This document shows, in pieces, positions 27,496-36,733 of a DNA stretch of 64,000 nt. The notes under the pieces were generated by a model. That model was given only the letters and a program-made list of their open reading frames with translations. It made no database searches and had not been told where the DNA came from. The DNA is from JARFQH01 sp963825595. GTDB lineage: Bacteria > Desulfobacterota > Desulfobacteria > Desulfobacterales > SG8-13. Location of the stretch: assembly GCA_963825595.1 (NCBI GenBank), contig CAWGUE010000015.1, forward strand, positions 62,001 through 126,000, read 5' to 3'. Both the position numbers and the translations under genes were made by a program. How positions within the stretch are numbered: position 1 is the stretch's first letter; every line of letters starts with the position of its first letter.

Positions 27496-27703
27496 TTAGT
27501 GTCCGTCGATAAATGGCCGTTTTTCCCCTGTGTCCCGCCAAGGCGGGATTCTCCGCGGGTTTTGATCCTCAACGGTGCCAAGCTACGCCTGCGGTCAAAA
27601 CCCTTGTGCGGCCTTGCCCAGAGAAAAAATGACTCATTTATGAATCGGACACTTACACATGTGCCCATCGATTTTTAAAACTATCGTGGATGGGCACTAA
27701 TTA
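27493..27703. mobile_element. MITE-like repeat, family 1, copy 2 (211 bp)
   Basis: The ends TAATTAGTGTCCGTC and GATGGGCACTAATTA match copy 1 at 11750-11891. Shared interior segments are ATAAATGGCC, CCCGCC.AGGCGGGAT, GCGGCCTTGCCCAG.GAAAAAA and CATTTATG.AT.GGACACT. This copy is longer because a nested palindromic block, GGGTTTTGA...TCAAAACCC (about 27558-27603), sits at the tip of the hairpin. There is no ORF. It overlaps the pgm stop codon. Confidence 0.75.
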
Positions 27704-27850
27704 GATATATTCCAGACGGCGCGAGTGGGTAGTGCTGGATCTTAACTTTTCTTCGGGGGTCAGGTTTTTCACTGCTGATCTCTCTTTGTGCGACAAGCGA
27801 TTTGAACCAAGAAATCACTTCGAGTCTTTCGATGAATGACAAAACCCTGC

Positions 27851-28375
27851 TTATCTCTTCTTTAAAATAACCGGATTCGGTTCGTATTTGCCGGCGTTGA
27901 CCCGATCCCAGAAGGACTTTTCCTCCTCCATCCATTTAGAACCGAATTTACGGTTGAAAAAGCTGCCGAGCCGGACGAGCGAACTCTTCAAGTTCGAGGA
28001 ATGCTGCAGGGTGAGAACATCTTCCAGGAATTCGTCGATGTCCGCCATTTTCTCCTTTGGTATATAGGCGCGGGCACCCATTTGGATGGATTTCTTGAGG
28101 TTGGCAACCGACAGGGCGTGAGCCGTGAGCATAACGGTCGGAAATCCCAGATGAACCGCTGCGCTCAGGAGATCGAACCCCCGGACACCCATGATATCGA
28201 GGATGACGGCATCATAGGTCCAAGATCTCAGCAAGTGGAAACCGGTTTCATAATCCGTCGCCCGATCCAGGACCAAGCCCGCGTAATCCGTCAGTATGTC
28301 TTCCAGTGTATCGAGGACATCGGACTCGTCATCTACAGCCAGCAGACGCTTGCCGTTTAGAATACTGCCTGACAT
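27851..28375 (-). CDS. Single-domain response regulator (CheY-like receiver)
   Basis: This 174-aa protein has a receiver domain at about 8-125: acidic pocket LLAVDDESDV, phospho-acceptor Asp in DAVILDIMGVRG, conserved Thr in TVMLTAHAL and Lys in AYIPKEKM. A 50-residue tail (SFFNRKFGSKWMEEEKSFWD) carries no known output domain. AGGAG eight bases before ATG 28375 fixes the start. It lies 114 bp after the nitroreductase on the same strand, at the end of the liv/acyl-CoA ligase operon, with no histidine kinase nearby. The partner is unknown. Confidence 0.88.
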   Translation of the reverse strand: MSGSILNGKRLLAVDDESDVLDTLEDILTDYAGLVLDRATDYETGFHLLRSWTYDAVILDIMGVRGFDLLSAAVHLGFPTVMLTAHALSVANLKKSIQMGARAYIPKEKMADIDEFLEDVLTLQHSSNLKSSLVRLGSFFNRKFGSKWMEEEKSFWDRVNAGKYEPNPVILKKR

Positions 28376-28489
28376 ATTGACCGCTCCTGTTGTCAAACGC
28401 TTAGGGCCGGAATGGCTTTTTCTGAGGGGCGTTGTCCTTACCGACACTGGAGGCTCGATCTGCACGGCTATCGACATATCCTTCCGACA

Positions 28490-29062
28490 TCAGCGCAGGT
28501 ATATCGTTTTGGCCGTTACTTCTTTTCTTGGCACGGTTGCCGGCGGAGTTTCAGATTTGCCGATGCAAACCAGGGCAATAGGTGTCTTGTCATCGGAAAT
28601 TTCGAGGATATTTCTGATGGCTTTCCGGTCGAAAAGGGTAAACCAGAGGCTCCCCAGACCCAGAGCATGGGCGGCCAGCAACATATTTTGCACCGCCGCC
28701 GCACAGGCATGCTGGTAACCGACGGTTCCATCCGGCTGAAGCATGTCCACACCGGTTTTCTTTGGATCGCCCACAACTGCGATCATGACCGGCACTTTTT
28801 TCAGAAAGTCGACCGAGTAGGCGTCGAGCCATTTCCAACCGCTTTTTTCAACGGCCCACCGGCGGCATCGGTCGGCCTCATCAAAAATCGCCATTTTTTT
28901 CCCCGCCCCGGTGACGACAACAAACTGCCAGGGTTGGGCATTCAAAGGCGAAGGCGCCCAGGCGGCGGCTTCCAACAAGCGATTGATCGCCGCCTCGTCC
29001 ACCGGTTCGGTTGAAAAGGCGCGGCAGCTGCGACGCTCTCGGATGGCGGTAAAAAGTTCCAT
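28490..29062 (-). CDS. Nitroreductase-family FMN oxidoreductase
   Basis: This 190-aa flavoprotein has the FMN-binding start MELFTAIRERRSCRAFSTEP, the AAAWAPSPLNAQPWQFVVVT segment, LLAAHALGLGSLWFT and the final strand PIALVCIGKSE. It is cytoplasmic and uses NAD(P)H; the electron acceptor is unknown. AGGAG six bases before ATG 29062 fixes the start, 13 bp after the acyl-CoA ligase stop, so the two are co-transcribed. In this setting it may act on an acyl-CoA or quinone-type substrate, but that is inference. Confidence 0.88.
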   Translation of the reverse strand: MELFTAIRERRSCRAFSTEPVDEAAINRLLEAAAWAPSPLNAQPWQFVVVTGAGKKMAIFDEADRCRRWAVEKSGWKWLDAYSVDFLKKVPVMIAVVGDPKKTGVDMLQPDGTVGYQHACAAAVQNMLLAAHALGLGSLWFTLFDRKAIRNILEISDDKTPIALVCIGKSETPPATVPRKEVTAKTIYLR

Positions 29063-29075
29063 TACTGGCTCCTTT

Positions 29076-30749
29076 CTATTGAAACACTGTCTCTCCCTTG
29101 GATATTCGCCGGCGCTCATCGTCTCTAACCTCACGGCGGAGCAATTTGCCCACTTTTGATTTGGGCAGCATGTCCCGGAACTCGATGTAGGACGGAACCT
29201 TGTATGCCGCCAGCCGTTCCCGGCACCACTTCATCAACTCTGTACCACTGACCCCCCGGGCATCGTCTTTGAGGACCACGATGGCCTTTATGCGTTCGCC
29301 CACTTTGGGGTCTGGAACGCCGACGACGCAGGCACCGATGACCGTGGGATGGTCCTGGAGAGCGGCTTCCACCTCCGAGGCCGACACCCGGTATCCCTTG
29401 TGTTTGATGATGTCGGCCGACCGCTCGACGTAGATCAGCTCTCCCGTTGTTTCGGCGCTGACAAAGTCCCCCATCCGGCACCATGTTTTGCCGTCGAGTT
29501 CAACGTAGGCTTTGCGCGTTTCTTCCGGCTTGTCGTAATATTCCTTTAGCGTATACGGAGAGGTGACGAGAAGTTCACCGCTCTGCCCCTTCGCCACCGG
29601 TTCGAGGGTTTCCGGATCGACGATCAGGCACTCCCGGCTCTTGAGTGGAAAACCAATGGCTCTCGGGCTGGGTTCGAGGCCGATCTTACTATAAGCCACG
29701 TGCCCCACCTCGGTGGACCCATAGACCTGATAGATCGGAATGCCGCAGCGCCCGTGCCATCGCACTTTGACTTCCTCCGGCAGCACATCCCCGCCGCAAT
29801 AGCAGTACTTCAGTGAACCCAGGTCGTAGCGGTCGAGCCGGTCGTTTTCGAGGATCATCCGGTAAAGCGCCGGTACACCTAGCAGCCAGCGCACGCGACC
29901 GCGATCGATGGTCTCAAGGATCGCATCCACCTGGGGCGCCGGCATCAGCATAGTGGTGTTGCCCTTATTCAATCCGACGGCCATGAACAATCCCAGAGCC
30001 ATAATATGAAAGAGAGGATTGACAGCGATATAGGTATCGCTGCCCTCCTGGAGGTGTTCACCGGCCACGTCATCGGTGACATCATTGACGTAAGAAGTCA
30101 TGCCGATATGCGTCCCCGGCACACCTTTAGGAAATCCGGTCGTGCCGCCGGTGTAAAGGATATAGGATAGATCCTTTACGGGATCGATGGCTATGGGATT
30201 GGCCAAAGGGGGAGATTTAAGGAGGGAACGAAATGCGAAGACATGTTCGTTATTTTCGATTTTTCCGGAGGGGATTTTGTCCAGGAGCACGCCGAGAAAT
30301 CGTTTCCACGGTGGCAGCAGATCGGCCAAATTGGTCACGATAATGCGTTTGAGGCTTGTTTTACCGAAGGTTTCCTTGACATAGCAGAAGTTGGTGTCAT
30401 TGCAGATGATCGTTTCCGCACCGGAGTCTGCGATCATGTAGGCAATCTCGTGAGAGGTGTAGATCGGTGATACCGGTACGATAACCGCGCCGATTTTCTG
30501 GATGCCCAGAAATGCGACGACCCACTGGATGGAATTGGCGATATAAACCATCACACGGTCGCCTTTGACGATGCCCATGGTTGCAAGCGCTCCGGCGAAA
30601 CGTTCGCTCAATTGACGCAGTTTCCGGTAGGAGAAACGCTCGCCAAGATAGACAATGGCGGGTCGATCCGGATAGCGATCACTCATTCGGTCGAAGCGGG
30701 TAAAGGTCAACTCTCTAAAAAGTGTATCTACACTACTATCGGATTTCAC
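29076..30749 (-). CDS. AMP-forming acyl-CoA synthetase/ligase
   Basis: This ANL-superfamily enzyme of about 557 aa activates a carboxylic acid with ATP and CoA. Motifs in order are YILYTGGTTGFPKGVPGTH (P-loop), YQVYGSTEVGHV, the GDFVSAETTGELIYVERS hinge and the catalytic Lys in LPKSKVGKLLRREV. GTG 30749 lies one base after the livF stop with GGAG upstream, so translational coupling is likely. The 10 extra codons of the longest frame overlap livF and are rejected. Operon position implies it activates the compound imported by the Liv-type transporter. The substrate (aromatic, branched or medium-chain acid) cannot be told from sequence alone. Confidence 0.92.
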   Translation of the reverse strand: MKSDSSVDTLFRELTFTRFDRMSDRYPDRPAIVYLGERFSYRKLRQLSERFAGALATMGIVKGDRVMVYIANSIQWVVAFLGIQKIGAVIVPVSPIYTSHEIAYMIADSGAETIICNDTNFCYVKETFGKTSLKRIIVTNLADLLPPWKRFLGVLLDKIPSGKIENNEHVFAFRSLLKSPPLANPIAIDPVKDLSYILYTGGTTGFPKGVPGTHIGMTSYVNDVTDDVAGEHLQEGSDTYIAVNPLFHIMALGLFMAVGLNKGNTTMLMPAPQVDAILETIDRGRVRWLLGVPALYRMILENDRLDRYDLGSLKYCYCGGDVLPEEVKVRWHGRCGIPIYQVYGSTEVGHVAYSKIGLEPSPRAIGFPLKSRECLIVDPETLEPVAKGQSGELLVTSPYTLKEYYDKPEETRKAYVELDGKTWCRMGDFVSAETTGELIYVERSADIIKHKGYRVSASEVEAALQDHPTVIGACVVGVPDPKVGERIKAIVVLKDDARGVSGTELMKWCRERLAAYKVPSYIEFRDMLPKSKVGKLLRREVRDDERRRISKGETVFQ

Positions 30750-30750
30750 T

Positions 30751-31497
30751 TTAAACTCCGAAATAGGCTGCGCGCACATCCGGATTGTTCATCAGTTCCT
30801 CGCGCGTCCCTTCCATGACAGCCGAGCCATTTTCCAGGATAAAAGCATAGTCGATAATGGGGAGGACCGGCCTGGCGTACTGTTCGGTAACGATGATGGA
30901 AATCTTGCGTTCATCGCGGATCTCCCGGGTGGCGCGCATTAGCATAGCCTGCATGAGGGGGCTGAGGCCCAGCAGCGGCTCGTCCAGGAGCAGGATTTTG
31001 GGCTGGGCCATCAACGCCCGGCCGATGGCCAGCATCTGCTGTTCGCCGCCGCTGAGAAATCCGCCCAGGCGACTCTTGAGTTTGGCCAAGGCCGGAAAGA
31101 CCTTGAAAATGTAATCCAAGGTATCTTTGGCCTGGCTGGCAGTGGCCAGGTATCCGCCGATTTTCAGGTTCTCCAGGACGCTGCTCTCCTTAAAGATCCG
31201 CCGACGCTCCGGGCACAAAACGATGCCGAGCTTTGCCCGGCGGCTGGGTTTCAGCGTTGTTATATCGCTGTCCCGGTAATGGATGCTACCGCCGATCGTA
31301 ATTCGTTCCCCGCCGGCCATCTCTTCCTTCTTGCGGATATCGAGCATGATGCCTGAGAGCGCGTACATAAGCGTCGACTTGCCGGCGCTGTTGGCTCCGA
31401 AAACGCCGACGATATGGTTTTCGCCGCAACGGATGCTCACGTTGTTCAAGGCCAGCATGTTCTCGTAGAAGACCATGAGGCCGGTCGCTTCAAGCAT
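30751..31497 (-). CDS. livF: ABC transporter ATPase, LivF-type
   Basis: This 248-aa ATPase belongs to a branched-chain amino acid-type (HAAT) importer. It has Walker A GANSAGKST, signature FLSGGEQQMLAIGRALM, Walker B KILLLDEPLLGLSP and the LivF-like ending NPDVRAAYFGV. Walker A reads GANSAGKST rather than GPNGAGKTT, a mild variation. It overlaps livG by eight bases. Confidence 0.93.
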   Translation of the reverse strand: MLEATGLMVFYENMLALNNVSIRCGENHIVGVFGANSAGKSTLMYALSGIMLDIRKKEEMAGGERITIGGSIHYRDSDITTLKPSRRAKLGIVLCPERRRIFKESSVLENLKIGGYLATASQAKDTLDYIFKVFPALAKLKSRLGGFLSGGEQQMLAIGRALMAQPKILLLDEPLLGLSPLMQAMLMRATREIRDERKISIIVTEQYARPVLPIIDYAFILENGSAVMEGTREELMNNPDVRAAYFGV

Positions 31498-32290
31498 GCT
31501 TCATCACCTCTTCGACCTCCTCCGATCCGAAATAGGCCTCACGCACCCGTTGATCCGCCATCACTTCCGCGGCCGAACCTTCGATCAGCTTTTCGCCGAA
31601 ATTGAGCACCATGACCCGGTTGGCCACCTTGAACAATTCCCGTAGCCGGTGTTCGATCATGATCAATGTGATGCCGTCCATCTGAAGTCGCTCGATCAGC
31701 GGAACCATACTGGCGACTTCACTCATGCTCAACCCGGAAAAGACCTCGTCGCAGATGATCATTTCAGGTTTGAGCGCCAGACAGCGGGCCAGCTCCAAAC
31801 GTTTGAGGTAGCCGGTCGGCAATGTCGAGGTCACCTTGTAGGGGACATAAGAGTCGCGTTCAAATCCGATTTCCTCAAGAATATCGATGCCGACCGTGTT
31901 GCGGTCCCCGAGTTGGCCGCCGCCGCGCCAGCCGCCGGTACGTCGTGCGCGAGGGGAGCAGAGTGGGATCACCAGGTTTTTGTAGGCCGGAAGACTGTAA
32001 TAGGGACGCATGATCTGGAATGTTCGGGTCACTCCCATATCGGCAATCTTGTGGGGCGGTTTGCCGGTGATGTCCTTTCCGCGAAAGATTACTCGGCCGG
32101 AGGAGACCTTGATGAATCCGGTGATAGAGTTGACCACCGTGGTTTTGCCGGATCCGTTGGGACCGATGATGCCCAGAATTTCCCCTTCGCCGACGTCGAA
32201 GCTCAACCGGTTGAGGGCGATGATGCCGCCGAAGGTTTTGCTCACCTCCTTTACTTGAAGAATCGGTTCGCTCGTTATATCTTGGTCCAT
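31490..32290 (-). CDS. livG: ABC transporter ATPase, LivG-type
   Basis: This 266-aa ATPase has Walker A GPNGSGKTTVVN and Walker B PEMIICDEVFSGLS. Between them is the LivG motif GVTRTFQIMRPY. Its signature region reads LPTGYLKRLELARCLAL, so the usual LSGG is replaced by LPTG. It ends DQRVREAYFGSEEVEEV. ATG 32290, preceded by AGGTGG, starts within the end of livM (16-base overlap). The longer frame upstream is livM in another frame. Confidence 0.92.
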   Translation of the reverse strand: MDQDITSEPILQVKEVSKTFGGIIALNRLSFDVGEGEILGIIGPNGSGKTTVVNSITGFIKVSSGRVIFRGKDITGKPPHKIADMGVTRTFQIMRPYYSLPAYKNLVIPLCSPRARRTGGWRGGGQLGDRNTVGIDILEEIGFERDSYVPYKVTSTLPTGYLKRLELARCLALKPEMIICDEVFSGLSMSEVASMVPLIERLQMDGITLIMIEHRLRELFKVANRVMVLNFGEKLIEGSAAEVMADQRVREAYFGSEEVEEVMKHA

Positions 32291-33294
32291 CTTTCCACCT
32301 GATGGTACTTTCGTTGGCCATAAACCATGAGACCCTCGCTTCGAAAGACGATAAATGCCAGCAGAATCAGGGAATAAAACACGATTCGAAGAGTGCCGAA
32401 ATCCCGCAGTAGCTCTGACACCGGCACCAGAATCAGGCAACCGAGAACCGGGCCCACCAGGGTACCGCCACCGCCGATGACCGTCGCGGCAATCGGCAGC
32501 ACCGAAAAATCGAGGGCAAAGATGGATATACCGGCCCACATGTAAATGTGCGCCAGGTAAGCCCCGGCCATACATCCGATAGCCGAGGCGATCAAGACCG
32601 CCAGCGCCTTGTAGTGCGTAATGTTCATGGCCGAGGCCCGCACGGCCTGATCGTTGTCCTTGACTGCGCGCAGCACAAGCCCGAGGTCGGTGTTGACGAG
32701 CCGCCGGAGAGCGAAGAGGCTGACCAGAAGCATGATGATAATCCCGTACTGCTCCACCCAGGCGTTCGGGAGGCTGTCGATTCCAAGGATACCGTCGGTA
32801 CCGCCGAAAATGTCGAGTGCTTCAATGACCCGGGCCAGAAACAAGGGATACATCAGTGTGACAATAGCGAAGTAAACCCCCCGCAATGGCAGGCACGGCA
32901 GCAGCAATAGGGTACAAATCGAACTGCCGAGCAGGGTGGCTCCGGCAATAGCAAACAGAGGGGGGAGCCCCAGTTCGGTGTTCAGGATGGCGGTCAGGTA
33001 TCCGCCGATGCCAACGAAAAGCGCACCGCCCAGGGAAACCAGGCCGACGTAGTGAGCCAGAAAATCGAAACTCAGAGCCAGGAGCGCATAGATGCAGACG
33101 ATCGAAATTACCCTCTGCCAGTACATCCCGGGCATGACCAGCGGGAGAACCAACAAACCGACGATGAGAACCATACGGGGCGTGATCAAGTATGCCATTT
33201 CCCGCCAGGACATCAGAGCGTAAATGCCCTCGGTGCGGATCTTGATCCCGCGATCAATTCGCTCCCTGCGCCGTTGCTGCGTTTCCGTATTCAA
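32275..33294 (-). CDS. livM: ABC transporter permease, LivM-type
   Basis: This 339-aa inner-membrane permease has about ten helices. Family features are SFDFLAHYVGLVSLGGALFV near 75-95, the cytoplasmic coupling loop DLGLVLRAVKDNDQAVRASA, and the VIGGGGTLVGPVLGCLILVP segment. Its N-terminus overlaps the end of livH by four bases, so translation is coupled. Confidence 0.93.
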   Translation of the reverse strand: MNTETQQRRRERIDRGIKIRTEGIYALMSWREMAYLITPRMVLIVGLLVLPLVMPGMYWQRVISIVCIYALLALSFDFLAHYVGLVSLGGALFVGIGGYLTAILNTELGLPPLFAIAGATLLGSSICTLLLLPCLPLRGVYFAIVTLMYPLFLARVIEALDIFGGTDGILGIDSLPNAWVEQYGIIIMLLVSLFALRRLVNTDLGLVLRAVKDNDQAVRASAMNITHYKALAVLIASAIGCMAGAYLAHIYMWAGISIFALDFSVLPIAATVIGGGGTLVGPVLGCLILVPVSELLRDFGTLRIVFYSLILLAFIVFRSEGLMVYGQRKYHQVERWTKI

Positions 33295-34157
33295 ACCCGT
33301 TCCTCCAACTCCTTCTGCTGCCCGAAAAGGCCCGAAGGCTTTAGAATAAGAGTCAGAATGATCGCCAATAAGGCCACCACCATCTGATAGTGGGACCCAA
33401 TGTAGACCACCGTCAAAATTTGCGCGAAACCAATGATGAAAGCCGCCAGAACCGCTCCGGCCCAGCTACCGATGCCGCCGACGATACAGACGGCAATGGC
33501 CAGGATCAAGACGTTATAGCCGGATTCCACAACGATGTTACCCAGTGGTAGAAGCAGCATTGCCGCAAAGGCTGCCAAACTTGAGCCCAATCCCATGGCC
33601 ACCACGGCCATGAGGTCCGAGTCGATACCCAGCATAAGTGCTGCGCGTTCGTCCTGGGCCATGCCGCGCAAGGCCAAACCGATACGGGTGAAACGCGTAA
33701 ACAACCATAAACAGATTACCAAAACAGCCCCGATAGCCACCACCAGGAGCCGTTGATAATCGACCGATATACCGGCAATGGTAGTGCTGCCGGAGATGAA
33801 CACCGGCAGGGTGTAGGTCATGCCCTTGAACCCGCCCCACCGCAACCCTTCGAGTATGGCCAGGGCGATGGCGTACGAAGCGATGATCTCCGAGATTTCC
33901 ATACCGCGGACGCGGATGAGAAAGAATCGGTAGATCACCGCTCCGATAATCCCGGTGGCGAGCAGTGACAGGAGTATACTGACAAAATAGTTGAACCCCA
34001 GCGTATTGAGTGCACTCCAGGTGATAAACCCGCTCAGGACGTATAGGGCCCCATGGGCGAAGTTGGGCAGGCGGCTGATACCGTAAACCAGTGCGAAGCC
34101 TAAAGCATAGAGAGCCAGCGCCACGCTGTTGATCGTTCCGTAGATGAGAATGTCCAT
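33291..34157 (-). CDS. livH: ABC transporter permease, LivH-type
   Basis: This 288-aa inner-membrane permease starts with NSVALALYALGFALVYGISR and NFAHGALYVLSGFITW, typical of LivH. The coupling loop TRIGLALRGMAQDERAALML lies near 185-205, and CIVGGIGSWAGAVLAAFIIG near the end. The usual N-PNFAHG motif is intact. It lies 76 bp downstream of the binding-protein gene. Confidence 0.93.
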   Translation of the reverse strand: MDILIYGTINSVALALYALGFALVYGISRLPNFAHGALYVLSGFITWSALNTLGFNYFVSILLSLLATGIIGAVIYRFFLIRVRGMEISEIIASYAIALAILEGLRWGGFKGMTYTLPVFISGSTTIAGISVDYQRLLVVAIGAVLVICLWLFTRFTRIGLALRGMAQDERAALMLGIDSDLMAVVAMGLGSSLAAFAAMLLLPLGNIVVESGYNVLILAIAVCIVGGIGSWAGAVLAAFIIGFAQILTVVYIGSHYQMVVALLAIILTLILKPSGLFGQQKELEERV

Positions 34158-34233
34158 AGGAGTCGACCCGTTTAACGGTTAAGCTTTCAGCGCATTGATC
34201 CGTATAAGCGTTCAATTGCTGAACTCTCCGGAG

Positions 34234-35508
34234 TTATTTCTTCATCCAGGGCGGTAGCATAATCTCCCCTGTGGCGATGCTCTTGGGGTAGACCACGATC
34301 CGTTTACCGTTCTGCCATTGAAGGATGCTGCCGACGGCACCTTCCTTGGGATCGGTTGACGGGATGACCTGGTGGCTTTTGGGATCAAATCTGAGTCTGC
34401 CGTAAACTCCCATTATATCGGTTTCCTCCAGCGCGGCGACGACCTTATCGGAATCGAGGCTGCCGGCACGTTCGATGGCGTCCTTTAATACATACACAGC
34501 CATATAGCTGCTGGATGTTCCCAAGCCTTCCGGTTCAACCCCCCACCGTGCGGTATAGGCGTCGTAAAATTTCATTGTCCAGGGAGTGGCCGTTGACGGT
34601 GCATTGCCGGCATTGACCACATTACAGAGGGTGAACTCGCCTTTTCCATCGGTCGCCTTCCAGAAACCGGGTTGCTCTGCCGCCGCTAAGGTCGAACCGA
34701 AGGGCAAGGCCGGGATCTTCATATCGAACCATTGCTTCAAAAGGATGGCACTTTCCGGCATGTCCATCCAGATGTTGATGATTTCAGTCTTCGATTCTTT
34801 GGCTTTTAACAGACCCATCGAAAAGTCGGTCGCGCCAGTGGGATAAATCTCCAGACCGGTGACATTCCACCCTTTTTTGGTGGCGATGTCCTGGATGATG
34901 TTGGCGGCACCGCGCGCGTGGCTGACATCCTGGGCGATAATAAACAGGTTGTTAAAACCGTATTTTTCTTTCAGTTCGTTGAAATTGGCGAATATTTCAC
35001 CGACGAGATTTTTGGCTTCACCGTGAATGCGGAAGCAGTATTTAAATTTGTCGTACTGTTCTGCTACCATGGCATGGTATTTCGGGGTCAGCACTCCGGT
35101 TGTCAGTATCGATACTTTTTTATACTTTGACAGAAGCGGCATGGCAGCCAGGGCCGCTTCGGAACGAACCGGACCACCCACGATGAAATCCGCTTTTTTA
35201 TCCAGAATCAGCTTTTCAACGGCCAGCAAGGCTTCGCTGACCGGAACACCGGGCTCCAGATCCCGGGTGTCGATGGTTTCCACCTTGAAAGGACGCTTTT
35301 GCCCGCCACCAACATCAACACCCCCGGCGGCATTGATTTCTTCCACCGCCAGCGTGACCCCCCGTTCGGCGTCCCAGCCATAGAGAAAGGCCGTCGACAG
35401 AGGGCAGCCGATGACAATCGGCTTCTCGGCCCGCACTGCGTCGGCGGACAGGGCCAATGCAAAGGTCACCAGTAAAATGATCAATATGTTTATAGGTTTG
35501 GTTCTCAT
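34234..35508 (-). CDS. livK: Periplasmic substrate-binding protein, LivK/HAAT type
   Basis: This 424-aa binding protein has a signal peptide (INILIILLVTFALALSADAV, cleavage near RAEKP). The Peripla_BP_6 fold follows: IVIGCPLSTAFLYGWDAERG, LAVEEINAAGGVDVGGGQKR and ADFIVGGPVRSEAALAAMPL. Its size is larger than amino-acid LivK, as in binding proteins for aromatic or aliphatic acids. AAGGAGG before ATG 35508 fixes the start. It heads the operon of permeases, ATPases, acyl-CoA ligase, nitroreductase and response regulator, so its ligand is probably the ligase substrate. Confidence 0.93.
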   Translation of the reverse strand: MRTKPINILIILLVTFALALSADAVRAEKPIVIGCPLSTAFLYGWDAERGVTLAVEEINAAGGVDVGGGQKRPFKVETIDTRDLEPGVPVSEALLAVEKLILDKKADFIVGGPVRSEAALAAMPLLSKYKKVSILTTGVLTPKYHAMVAEQYDKFKYCFRIHGEAKNLVGEIFANFNELKEKYGFNNLFIIAQDVSHARGAANIIQDIATKKGWNVTGLEIYPTGATDFSMGLLKAKESKTEIINIWMDMPESAILLKQWFDMKIPALPFGSTLAAAEQPGFWKATDGKGEFTLCNVVNAGNAPSTATPWTMKFYDAYTARWGVEPEGLGTSSSYMAVYVLKDAIERAGSLDSDKVVAALEETDIMGVYGRLRFDPKSHQVIPSTDPKEGAVGSILQWQNGKRIVVYPKSIATGEIMLPPWMKK

Positions 35509-35827
35509 GGCGCGCCCTCCTTTTCATCGACATTGTGGTTGGGGTTTAAAGATCGCCAATAACTACCCGAGTCAGTCGCGATCATGGCAAATGGAAACGA
35601 AGGCCTCAGGGAAGGAAGACACCGGGCCGCTTTCTGATGGAATCAAGCGCTGGTCATTGTGGCGGCGACAATACGATTTCATTTCACGCTAAGGCGATGG
35701 AAACGACAGAAAAGAAAAGCTGATGCATTTTTTAGATGGCATATTGCGAAATGGTTGTCAATTCTATTGAAGGCGAGGTTGGGCACCTGACTTGACCAAT
35801 TGCCGCTAATGGGGGATAGATGATCCC
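35509..35827. other. Divergent intergenic region between livK and the Nudix gene
   Basis: This 319-bp stretch must hold promoters for both directions. No clear promoter pair, repeat or ORF was recognised. Confidence 0.35.
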
Positions 35828-36733
35828 ATGAAACAGATCAAAACAAAGGCAGCCACGCCGGTTTCCGCTGCGACCATCATTCTTGTTCGGCAACATCGGG
35901 AAGAGCTGCAGGTTTATCTTCTCAGACGACACCCACGAAGTGCCTTCATGGCAGGCAACTTCGTTTTTCCCGGGGGTATGGTCGATCCCACGGACGGTCA
36001 GGCAGTCGAGTGGCAGGCGCACGTAGACGTCGATCTTAAAGAAATCGAATTGCGGCTCGGCGGGGGATTGACCGGCCCTGAGGTTCTATCCTATGCCGTG
36101 GCGGCAATCCGCGAGACATTTGAAGAGGCCGGCGTTCTTCTGGCGCATAGGCCCGATTCGTCCAGTGAAACCCTTGAAAGGATCTGTGAAATGCGCCAGA
36201 CGCGCGGATTGCCGAAGGGGTGGTTTCTTAGCCGGGCGAGTGCCGAAGGCTGGATATTGGCATTGTCAATGCTGTCACGCTGGTCCCGCTGGATAACGCC
36301 GAAGGAGATGCAACGACGGTATGATACACGTTTTTTTCTGGCCTTTATGCCTCCAGGGCAGGTTTGCAAACCGGATCATCGTGAGGTCACCCACGGCATC
36401 TGGATCAGTCCGGCGAAAGGGTTGGCCGCAAATCAAACGGGGGATGTCCCCCTGAGTCCTCCGACGCTCGTCGTGTTGAACGAGCTGTTAGCATTTACTT
36501 CCCTTGAAGTCCTATTGGCATCGGCCCGGAACCGTTCTTGGGACCAAGCGGTGCTTCCACGATTGATTTCGCTGGAAAAAGGGGCCGTGATCATCGAGCC
36601 TTGGGATCCGGAATACAATGATGAAGAGATTTCGATTGATCTTTTTGGGTTAGAGAAAAAGCTTCTACCGGTGGGGGCGCCGTTTTCCAGGCTTTGGCAC
36701 AGTGCGGGACTCTGGCGGCCGATCCGTGCTTGA
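35828..36733 (+). CDS. Nudix hydrolase, NUDT19-like
   Basis: This 301-aa protein starts with the Nudix strand PVSAATIILVRQHREELQVY, then RRHPRSAFMAGNFVFPGGMVD and the catalytic half of the box AIRETFEEAGVLL (R-E-x-x-E-E-x-G). A 40-residue insertion separates the first Gly motif from the REx-EE helix, as in the eukaryotic CoA-diphosphatase NUDT19. Later segments WSRWITPKEMQRRYDTRFFL and PPTLVVLNEL are also NUDT19-like. A role in hydrolysing CoA or acyl-CoA is plausible and would fit the neighbouring acyl-CoA ligase operon, but that is inference. No strong Shine-Dalgarno is visible at ATG 35828. Confidence 0.82.
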   Translation: MKQIKTKAATPVSAATIILVRQHREELQVYLLRRHPRSAFMAGNFVFPGGMVDPTDGQAVEWQAHVDVDLKEIELRLGGGLTGPEVLSYAVAAIRETFEEAGVLLAHRPDSSSETLERICEMRQTRGLPKGWFLSRASAEGWILALSMLSRWSRWITPKEMQRRYDTRFFLAFMPPGQVCKPDHREVTHGIWISPAKGLAANQTGDVPLSPPTLVVLNELLAFTSLEVLLASARNRSWDQAVLPRLISLEKGAVIIEPWDPEYNDEEISIDLFGLEKKLLPVGAPFSRLWHSAGLWRPIRA

